From: JAODBQ01 sp047602055
Lineage (GTDB): Bacteria > Actinomycetota > Acidimicrobiia > Acidimicrobiales > Ilumatobacteraceae
NCBI GenBank assembly: GCA_047602055.1
Contig: JASGIG010000001.1
Coordinates: forward strand, 4,712,001-4,776,000
DNA: 64,000 nucleotides
Direction of reading: 5' to 3'
A model generated the notes under the pieces. The model was not told the origin of the DNA and searched no databases. It saw nothing but the letters and a program-made list of their open reading frames with translations. The position numbers and the translations under genes were made by a program. This document shows positions 58,014 through 64,000 of the stretch, in pieces (position 1 is the first letter of the stretch; the number at the start of each line of letters is the position of its first letter).

Positions 58014-58551
58014 GCCGCTTCCCGCGCTGGTCGAGGCGTTCGACGCTCGCGTCGACGGCTGGCTCGAGCACCTCCGCGGCCACACCGTCGCCGACATCGT
58101 CTTCCCGATCGCCAGCGAGCTCGGCGACTTCAGCCTGATCTGGCATCTGCTCAACGCCGGGCGCGGCACGCTCAGCGGGCGTGAGGCGGACGCCTCGCTG
58201 CTGTTCGCCGCGCTGCTCGGCCTGGAGAGCGCCACCGTCAACCAGGGCGTCAAGCGCGTCTTCCGTCGCCGAAGACCAACCGAGGCCGGCGACCCACGGT
58301 ACCCCGTTCGCCGGCCGTCCACCTCCAGCTTCCCCAGCGGTCATGCCTCGGCGGCGTTCTTCGCGGCGACGATCTTCATCGCTCGCGACGGGCGCCGTGC
58401 CGCGCCGCTGTGGCTCGCGCTGGCCGGCGTCGTCGCCACCAGCAGGGTGTACGTGCGCATCCACCACCCGTCCGACGTCGTCGCCGGCGCGGCCGTCGGC
58501 GCCCTGTTCGGGCAGGGAGCGCTGACGATCCTGCGGGGGTTGCGCCACTAG
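58002..58551 (+). pseudogene. PAP2-superfamily phosphatase lacking an in-frame start
   Basis: A clear PAP2 protein of about 180 residues: REPLPALVEAFDARVDGWLEHL, KRVFRRRRPTEAG (K-x6-RP), SSFPSGHASAAFF (PSGH) and SRVYVRIHHPSD (SR-x5-H-x3-D), ending LRGLRH. Its frame contains no ATG, GTG or TTG from 57961 through the first 60 codons. A GTG at 58002 is one base out of frame (GAGTGGCAGCGTGAG), so an extra G near 58004 would explain the missing start. It overlaps the end of the RecB-like gene. A lipid-phosphate phosphatase role is the family norm. Confidence 0.75.
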
Positions 58552-58554
58552 CCT
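58549..58554 (+). promoter_or_regulatory. Predicted -10 box of the WS/DGAT gene
   Basis: TAGCCT, 8 bases before ATG 58563; its TAG is also the stop codon of the PAP2 gene. Confidence 0.4.
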
Positions 58555-58562
58555 CCGCGTCC

Positions 58563-59950
58563 ATGTCCGAGCTGGGGGCCCTCGACCGCAACATGAGCGA
58601 CGCCGAAGGTCTGATGTGGCGCTTGGAGAACGATCCGTTCCTGTCGAGCCGCGTTCGCCAACATCACGATCCTCGACCGCAGCCCGGACATGGACCGGCT
58701 GATGCGCCGCATGGAACGGGCGACGAACGCGTTCGCCCGCCTCCGCCAGCGGGTGCAGCCGACCCCGGCCAACCTCGACCGCGCCGCACTGGGTGGACGA
58801 CCCGGCGTTCGACCTGCACTACCACGTCCGCCACGTCGCCCTGCCGAAGCCGGGCACCATGCGCCAACTGCTCGACCTGGCCAGCCTGATCGCCGTCGAC
58901 GCCTTCGATCGCACCCGGCCGCTGTGGCAGTTCTGGATCATCGACGGCCTGCGTGGCGGCAAGAGCGCGCTCGTCCAGAAGATGCATCACACGATCATCG
59001 ACGGCGAGGGCGGGATCCAGCTGTCGCTGGAGTACCTCGACTTCGAACGTGACGCGCCCGAGCCGCCGCCGCTGCCGCCCGTCGTGGAGGAGGCACCGCA
59101 GGCCGTGCCGCCGAACATCGTCGCCGAGGTGATGCGCAGCATGGTCTCGGGCAGCCTCAAGCTGCCGATGGGCATGGTCCGCCAGTGGCGCGACGTGCTC
59201 GTCGATCCCACCGGCCCGCCGCAGGCCACGCTGCACACGGCCGAGACGGTCCGCAGTGTCCTGTCCCAACTCGGCGAGACCGACAAGGCCCGCTCGCCGC
59301 TGTGGACCGAGCGGTCGCTCGGTCGCCGAGTCGAGGTGCTGCGCGCCCCGTTCGGGGCGACGCGCGATGCCGCCCGTCGTCTCGGGGGCACGCTGAACAC
59401 GGCGTTCGTCACCGCTGCCGCGCAGGCCGCCGGCGCCTACCACGACCGGCTCGGCACGCCCGTCGACGAGCTGCGCACGAGCATGGCGATCAGCACCCGA
59501 ACGGCCGGCTCCGGCACGAACGCGTTCACGCTCGGGCGGATGCTCGTGCCGACCAGCCGCATGCCGATCGCCGATCGCTTCGCGCTGATCCAGGCAGCCT
59601 CGGACGCCGCGAAGGGCAACGCCGCCGGGCCCTCGCTGGACACGCTCGCCGGCGTCGCCATGGCCCTGCCGACGTCGGTGATCACTCGCATCGCCCGCAC
59701 CCAGACGCAGACCGTCGACTTCGCCACGAGCAACGTCCGTGGCGCCCCGATGCCCGTCTACCTGGCCGGCGCCCAGATCCTCGCCAACCACCCACTCGGC
59801 CCGCTCGCCGGCGTGGCGTTCAACCTCACGCTGCTCAGCTACAACCACAGCCTCGACATGGGCGTGAACATCGACACGGCCGCGGTCAGCGAGCCGGAGC
59901 TGCTGCGCAAGCTGCTGGAGCAGGCCTTCAAGGATCTCGCCGCCGCCTGA
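58563..59950 (+). pseudogene. Wax ester synthase/acyl-CoA:diacylglycerol acyltransferase (WS/DGAT) with two frameshifts
   Basis: Starts MSELGALDRNMSDAEGLMWR in one frame, shifts near 58650 (AFANITILDRSPDMDRLMRRM in the next), and shifts again near 58780 to APHWVDDPAFDLHYHVRHV. From there 385 residues are intact: KMHHTIIDGEGG with the HHxxxDG active site, SNVRGAPMPVYLAGA, and FNLTLLSYNHSLDMGVNID near the end, both family blocks. The full protein would be about 460 residues, normal for enzymes that make triacylglycerol or wax esters at the membrane for storage. Two single-base indels within 140 bases are suspicious of sequence error. Confidence 0.82.
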
Positions 59951-60006
59951 TCAGGCGCGGCACGAGCAACGAGAGCGAAGCGACGACCAGCGTCGCCGAG
60001 GGCGGG

Positions 60007-60189
60007 TCAGACCGGAGTCGGCTCGGCCGGCTCGGTGGCCGACGTGGGCATCGTCAGCAGCGAGCGAACGTCGAGCAGGACGTCCGTGATCTCACCCGTG
60101 GACACCAGCTCACGCGTCATCATCTGCGAGAGCGCCTTGTCGATCACGCCGAGCGCTTCGCTGATGACGGCGTCGGGGGTCTCGGTCAT
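60007..60189 (-). CDS. Small protein of unknown function (60 residues)
   Basis: MTETPDAVISEALGVIDKAL followed by SQMMTRELVSTGEITDVLLDVRSLL and an acidic Pro-rich end TSATEPAEPTPV. Predicted to be two short amphipathic helices. A GAGGAGG Shine-Dalgarno 8 bases before ATG 60189 and a G/C-rich third position support coding. It is divergent from the SDR gene and converges on WS/DGAT. I know no named family for it; a helical regulator or adaptor is possible but unproven. Confidence 0.55.
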   Translation of the reverse strand: MTETPDAVISEALGVIDKALSQMMTRELVSTGEITDVLLDVRSLLTMPTSATEPAEPTPV

Positions 60190-60343
60190 CACTGCATCGC
60201 CTCCTCGTAGGGCTCTGACCCGACGGTAGCTCGCCGCCGGGGTCGCTTGAACGCATCGTATCGGCCGGGCAACGACACGGGGCCTGAGCAACACAGCCTT
60301 CACACGCACGGGAGCGCACACGGCACCACGCACGCCCGACGCG

Positions 60344-60349
60344 TAACCT
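60344..60349 (+). promoter_or_regulatory. Predicted -10 box of the SDR gene at 60358
   Basis: TAACCT, 8 bases before ATG 60358. Confidence 0.5.
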
Positions 60350-60357
60350 CGGTCGCC

Positions 60358-61161
60358 ATGGAGCTGTCGGGCAAGCACGTCGTCATCACCGGAGCCGCGA
60401 GCGGGATCGGCGCTGGCCTCGCCGAGCGCTTCCACGCCGAGGGCGCCAACGTCGTCGCCGCCGACCGTGACGCGGCCGGCACCCAGGCCACCGCCGACCG
60501 ACTCGACGCAGTGCGCCCCGACAGTGCGCTGGCGGTCACCGCCGACGTCGGCAGCGAGGCCGGCAACGTCGCGCTCATCGAGGCCGCCACCGAGCGGTTC
60601 GGCCCGATCGACCTGTTCTTCGCCAACGCCGGCATCGGTGGCGGCACCACGCTGGACACGCCCGAGGAGGACTGGCAGCGGGCCTACGACGTCAACGTCA
60701 ACGCCCATCGCTGGGCGGCCAAGCACCTCGTCCCTGAATGGGTGGCGCGTGGCGAGGGCTACTTCTGCTCGACGGCGTCGGCCGCCGGCCTGCTGAGCCA
60801 GATCGGCTCGGCGCCGTACACGATCACCAAGCACGCCGCCGTCGCCTTCGCCGAGTGGCTGTCGATCACCTACGGCGACGAGGGCATCCGGGTCAGCTGC
60901 CTGTGCCCGCAGGGCGTCAACACGAACATGCTCAAGGGCACCGGCGACCAGTCGATCGTCCAGATGGGTGCGGCCGTCGTGCGCTCCGCCGGCAAGGTGC
61001 TCGAACCGGCCGACGTCGCCGAGGTGGCCGTCCAGGTCATCCGCGACGAGACGTTCCTGATCCTGCCGCACCCCGAGGTCCTCACCTACCTGCAGCGCAA
61101 GACCGGCGATGTCGACCGCTGGCTGGCCGGGATGCGCAAGCTGCAGGCACGGATGGCCTGA
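60358..61161 (+). CDS. SDR family oxidoreductase
   Basis: A 267-residue short-chain dehydrogenase. VVITGAASGIGAGLAERFHAEG (residues 8-29) is the cofactor TGxxxGIG, ADRDAAG suggests NAD(H) preference by the Asp, FFANAGIGGG near 82 replaces NNAG, and the Ser-Tyr-Lys triad is CSTASAAG, then SAPYTITKHAAV near 150-165. The group acts on alcohols or 3-hydroxyacyl compounds; exact substrate unknown. It precedes a small protein gene by 4 bases. Confidence 0.9.
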   Translation: MELSGKHVVITGAASGIGAGLAERFHAEGANVVAADRDAAGTQATADRLDAVRPDSALAVTADVGSEAGNVALIEAATERFGPIDLFFANAGIGGGTTLDTPEEDWQRAYDVNVNAHRWAAKHLVPEWVARGEGYFCSTASAAGLLSQIGSAPYTITKHAAVAFAEWLSITYGDEGIRVSCLCPQGVNTNMLKGTGDQSIVQMGAAVVRSAGKVLEPADVAEVAVQVIRDETFLILPHPEVLTYLQRKTGDVDRWLAGMRKLQARMA

Positions 61162-61165
61162 GACG

Positions 61166-61432
61166 GTGAGCGCCGACGACGAGCTGGAACGGCTCGGCGT
61201 CCACCACGGCGAGGCGGTGCGGTTCCGCAAGCACGACGGCGGCAAGTGGTGGCCGGGCCGGCTGCACAGCGTCGCCGCCGACGGCAGCTTCACGATCTAC
61301 GACGCCGACGGCGCGGCGCGCAGCCTGCGCCCGGAGCGCCTGGAGGTTCGCCGGCCAGGACGCCACGGGCGGCTGACCTGGCAACTGCTCAGCGACGTCG
61401 CGCTCACCTGGGAGCAGCTCCAGCTCTGGTGA
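61166..61432 (+). CDS. Small protein with a Tudor/SH3-like look
   Basis: An 88-residue protein. HGEAVRFRKHDGGKWWPGRLHSVAADGSFTIYDADGAARSL has the alternating strand pattern of a Tudor- or SH3-like barrel (aromatic WW, charged loop), ending DVALTWEQLQLW. GTG 61166 is 4 bases after the SDR stop. I do not recognise a named family, and no catalytic residues are evident. A function in nucleic acid or protein binding is a guess only. Confidence 0.55.
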   Translation: MSADDELERLGVHHGEAVRFRKHDGGKWWPGRLHSVAADGSFTIYDADGAARSLRPERLEVRRPGRHGRLTWQLLSDVALTWEQLQLW

Positions 61433-61469
61433 CAGGCCTGCCGGTACCTGCCCCGTGCGGCCGCCGGCC

Positions 61470-61790
61470 AGAACATCGGCGGCGAGCGCAGCGTCGGGTT
61501 CGTGTTCGAGCGCCCGAAGATCGACGGCAACGTCGCCCTCGACGCCGTCGGTGTGACGTGGACGATGTGTTCGGCGGCGAGCTGGACACGCCGAACGAGG
61601 CGCCCGGTGAGGAGCTCGCCAAGGGCCATTGCGAGCAGCTCGTCCAGCGACCGGTTCGTTCCGCGCCGGCAACCGGGAGTGGCAGATCGACGGGCACGGC
61701 CTGCGCGACCATTCGTAGGGCCTGCCCTCCTGGCAGGTGCCAGGGCCGGGTCTGCTACGGCCTCGGCGAGCACCTCGACCAGATCGTCGA
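61470..61790 (+). pseudogene. Remnant of a gene with a GxGxRDHSWG-type motif
   Basis: Pieces in three frames: AGQNIGGERSVGFVFERPKIDGNV, then DVDDVFGGELDTPNEAPGEELAKG, then AGNREWQIDGHGLRDHS followed by a stop where intact relatives continue WGxRxW. This resembles lipocalin-like proteins (DUF7064/AttH-related) by the GHGLRDHS motif. Shifts and a stop within 300 bases mean it cannot make a protein. It sits between a small gene and the siderophore-interacting protein gene; the rest of the 61433-61816 gap holds nothing else I can name. Confidence 0.45.
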
Positions 61791-61816
61791 CGGCGCGCCC
61801 CGAGTGGCGCCGCCGC

Positions 61817-62938
61817 TCACTCCTCGGGATCCGCCGCCGGGCTGTCGGCGTGGCGCCAGTAGGCGACCAGCGAGACGCGGTCGCGCGGCCAGCCGAGCTC
61901 GCGGCGCACGAGCTTGCGCACGGCGGTCATCGCCCGGCTCTCGCCACCGCCCCAGACGTAGCCGACGGTCGGATCGAGATCGAGCCCGCGGACGACGTCG
62001 AGCAGCAACTCGGGCGCGGTGCCCGCCGGACGGCCGAGCCGGTGCACCCAGTGCACGGTCGCGCCCGGGTGCTCGGGCAGCGGCTGGTGCTCCTCGGGCA
62101 CGTCGCACTCGGCGACGACGTCGACGCGCGCCGACGCGTCGAGCGAGTCGAGGATCGCCGCCACCGCCGGCAGGCCGGTCTCGTCGGCGACGAGCACGAA
62201 GCGGGTGGCGTCGGGCGGCGGGGTGAACGCCTCGCGCGGGCCCCACAGCGCCACCGGGTCGCCCGGCTGGGCCCGAGCCGCCCACGCCGACGCCGGACCG
62301 GCCGGGTCGTGGAGCACGAACAGCACGTCCAGCTCGCACACGCCCGGGCGCCACTCGCGCAGCGTGTAGTAGGCGCCGACGGGGCGGACGTCCTCGGCCA
62401 TCTGCCCGCACGCCTCCCACGTGAACCCGGCGTCGATCGTCAGCTCGCTGCGGCCGGGCGGCGGCAGCAGCACGTAGAGGAACGTGTCGGCACCGAGCGG
62501 GGCGAACGTCGTCAGGTCGCCGCCGCCGAACGTGATCCTGCGCAGGTGCGGGTGGACGTCCTCCACGGCGACCACGGAGGTGATGAACGTGCGCACGCTC
62601 GACAGCTGGCGCATCTGGCGCTCGGCCGACGTCTCGCCCGGCTCACCGGAGGTGGCCCGCGCCTGGGCCACGAGCGCCATCGTCAGTCGGCTGATGTCGA
62701 CGAGCTGCTGCGCGGGCTGGGCGAACGGCAGGCGTATGCGGCCGGCGCCGTCGACCTCGAGCTCGAGCCCGAGCGCGTCGACGGCGACGGCGCGCGCCGT
62801 GGTCGGTGCGTCGACACCTCCGAGGATCCGGGCGACGAACAGCAGCGAGTCCTCGTACGCCGTCGACATCTGCGCCAGCATCTGCTCGGCGTTCGCCGCG
62901 AGCTGGTCCTCGAATATGGTTCGCTCATCAGAACTCAT
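61817..62938 (-). CDS. Siderophore-interacting (SIP/ViuB-type) FAD-binding protein
   Basis: A 373-residue ferric-siderophore reductase. Residues 1-105 are an N-terminal domain resembling DUF2470 (ARAVAVDALGLELEV, RLPFAQPAQQLVDISRLTMALVAQARA). From residue 115 comes the FAD_binding_9 domain (HPHLRRITFGGGDLTTF, RPVGAYYTLREW with the flavin RxYT) and the C-terminal SIP domain (VADETGLPAVAAIL, GYVWGGGESRAMTAVRKLVRRELG). It should release iron from imported siderophores. Starts at 62938, 62950 or further upstream are possible. A 7-base dyad at 62941-62958 precedes the gene and could bind an iron regulator. Confidence 0.9.
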   Translation of the reverse strand: MSSDERTIFEDQLAANAEQMLAQMSTAYEDSLLFVARILGGVDAPTTARAVAVDALGLELEVDGAGRIRLPFAQPAQQLVDISRLTMALVAQARATSGEPGETSAERQMRQLSSVRTFITSVVAVEDVHPHLRRITFGGGDLTTFAPLGADTFLYVLLPPPGRSELTIDAGFTWEACGQMAEDVRPVGAYYTLREWRPGVCELDVLFVLHDPAGPASAWAARAQPGDPVALWGPREAFTPPPDATRFVLVADETGLPAVAAILDSLDASARVDVVAECDVPEEHQPLPEHPGATVHWVHRLGRPAGTAPELLLDVVRGLDLDPTVGYVWGGGESRAMTAVRKLVRRELGWPRDRVSLVAYWRHADSPAADPEE

Positions 62939-62940
62939 GG

Positions 62941-62958
62941 TGTTCGGCATTCCGAACA
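62941..62958. promoter_or_regulatory. Operator-like dyad upstream of the siderophore-interacting gene
   Basis: TGTTCGG-CATT-CCGAACA, perfect 7-base arms, 2 bases from the ATG 62938. It does not match the A/T-rich DtxR/IdeR iron box, so the regulator is uncertain. Confidence 0.4.
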
Positions 62959-62995
62959 TCGTGGCAAGGCAGGCGACCCCGGTCAAGCGCCGGGG

Positions 62996-63001
62996 TACCG
63001 T
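62996..63001 (+). promoter_or_regulatory. Predicted -10 box of the S9 peptidase gene
   Basis: TACCGT, 8 bases before GTG 63010. Confidence 0.5.
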
Positions 63002-63009
63002 CGATCGCC

Positions 63010-64000
63010 GTGACCGACGTTGACGCAGCGACGAGCCACCCGAGTCAGCACCGGCAGATCGCTTCGCGGATCATCGGCAACGTCGTCCAGGCCGGTCCGC
63101 CGAAGGTCTCGCCGGACGGCTCGCTCGTGGCGTTCACCGTCGCCCGCGTCGACGAGGCGAAGAACAAGACGTTCAGCCAGATCTGGCTGGCCACCGCCGA
63201 CGGGTCGAGCGCGCCCCGCCCGCTGACCGCCGGCGACCACGACGGCGAGCCGGCGTGGAGCCCGGACGGCCGCTCGCTGGCCTTCCTGTCGCGGCGCAGC
63301 GAGAAGAAGGGCGAGACGACCGTCCACGTCATCCCGGCCGACGGCCCCGGCGAGGTCCGCACGATCGCGACGATGAAGGACTCGACCGGCGGCCTCGAGT
63401 TCAGCCCGGACGGACGGCTGCTCGGGTTCATCTCGCGCACCCCGCACGAGCGCTACGACGCCGAGGACGTCAGCTGGCAGGCGCCGCGCAAGGTCGAGCG
63501 GTTCTTCGGTCGGCTCAACGGCGAGAACTGGGTGTTCGACCGGCCGGCACACGTCTACGTCGTCCCCGTCGACGGCTCGCGCCCACCGCGCAACCTGACA
63601 CCCGGCCCGTTCCAGCACGACGGCGTGTCGTGGACGCCGGATGGCTCGGCGATCGTCACGGCCGCGCAACGCCACGACTCGTGGGACCTCGACCTCGCCG
63701 AAGACCTGTACGTCGTGCCCGTCACCGCGACCAGCGCCGCCGGTGACGCGGGCGAGGGCGAGGGCGTCACCGCGATCACCAAGCAGACAGGGCGGTACAT
63801 GATGCCCAGCGTGTCCGCCGACGGCACGACCGTCGCCTTCCTCGGTGCCGACGACCCGGCGAGCGATCCACAGAACACGAGGGTCGGCGTGGTCTCGATC
63901 GACGATGGCGAGCACCGCTGGCTGAGCCTCGACCTCGACCGGACGTTCATGACGACGGCCGGCACGATGCGGCCGCGATGGCTTGACGCGACGACGCTCG
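63010..64000 (+). CDS. S9 family (prolyl oligopeptidase-like) peptidase, N-terminal part
   Basis: The first 330 codons of a gene cut by the right edge. It shows beta-propeller blades with TolB/WD40-like repeats: PKVSPDGSLVAFTV near residue 35, EPAWSPDGRSLAFLSRR near 82, LEFSPDGRLLGFISRTP near 130, VSWTPDGSAIVTAAQRHDSW near 210 and PSVSADGTTVAFLGADD near 265. In S9 peptidases such a propeller comes before the catalytic alpha/beta hydrolase domain, which would lie beyond 64000, so no Ser-Asp-His can be checked here. No signal peptide. Confidence 0.85.
   Translation, partial: MTDVDAATSHPSQHRQIASRIIGNVVQAGPPKVSPDGSLVAFTVARVDEAKNKTFSQIWLATADGSSAPRPLTAGDHDGEPAWSPDGRSLAFLSRRSEKKGETTVHVIPADGPGEVRTIATMKDSTGGLEFSPDGRLLGFISRTPHERYDAEDVSWQAPRKVERFFGRLNGENWVFDRPAHVYVVPVDGSRPPRNLTPGPFQHDGVSWTPDGSAIVTAAQRHDSWDLDLAEDLYVVPVTATSAAGDAGEGEGVTAITKQTGRYMMPSVSADGTTVAFLGADDPASDPQNTRVGVVSIDDGEHRWLSLDLDRTFMTTAGTMRPRWLDATTL

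Overview
The window reads as chromosomal DNA of a high-GC actinobacterium (GC around 70% by eye), most likely class Acidimicrobiia (Ilumatobacter/Iamia-like). That placement is an inference. It rests on a PafB-PafC pair, an HU protein with a lysine-rich tail, coenzyme F420 functions (a CofC/FbiD enzyme and two luciferase-like oxidoreductases), a WS/DGAT enzyme, a branched-chain 2-oxoacid dehydrogenase operon, and very many start codons that sit 6-8 bases after a TANNNT box without a Shine-Dalgarno sequence (leaderless mRNAs). No phage, conjugative, CRISPR, rRNA or tRNA gene was seen.

Layout. 1-6.2 kb: selD (cut by the window edge), FMN reductase, PAP2 phosphatase, gpsA coupled to an unknown gene, cofC/fbiD and a PIG-L deacetylase. 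6.2-8.5 kb: a repeat cluster, a decayed TIGR03084-type gene, a free histone-H1-like protein and tailed HU, divergent from a DUF429 gene. 8.4-13.3 kb: HIT protein, CMD-family protein, PIN-PhoH ATPase, DEDDh exonuclease, acyltransferase. 13.2-18.4 kb: a sigma-factor remnant, the pafB-pafC-CYTH operon, MarR-MFS. 18.4-28.8 kb: rRNA methyltransferase, GNAT, tyrosine phosphatase, a frameshifted MFS gene, pgi, pgl, a frameshifted GNAT gene, enoyl-CoA hydratase, RarD and two small paralogous lipoproteins. 28.8-36.4 kb: solute-binding protein, MarR, a coupled LLM oxidoreductase/beta-lactamase-like/hydrolase operon, larE, CDF transporter.

36.5-53.2 kb is a catabolic district for acyl-CoAs: frameshifted thiolase, E1alpha-E1beta-E2-E3 of a branched-chain 2-oxoacid dehydrogenase, two acyl-CoA synthetases, nitroreductase, an HsaA-like flavoprotein, LLM oxidoreductase, a 17-beta-HSD4-like SDR and an acyl-CoA dehydrogenase. 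Together these suit branched-chain amino acid, fatty acid and possibly sterol side-chain breakdown. 53.2-64 kb: small membrane protein, phosphotransferase, hydrolase, two secreted proteins of unusual composition, a RecB-like nuclease, a PAP2 protein and WS/DGAT (all three broken by indels), an SDR, a siderophore-interacting protein and the start of an S9 peptidase.

The most unusual feature is a set of short, modular palindromic repeats scattered between genes (20.2, 30.9, 43.3; 40.5 and 51.1; 11.1; 11.9 and 34.3; 6.3, 16.5, 30.8 and 34.5; 40.4 and 49.3 kb). Relatives of these repeats also sit in frame inside two protein-coding genes: the central loop of an MFS transporter, and the flexible linker of the E2 acyltransferase. 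A second theme is the number of genes broken by single-base indels. Some look like residual assembly errors; others carry large internal deletions and look like true decay.
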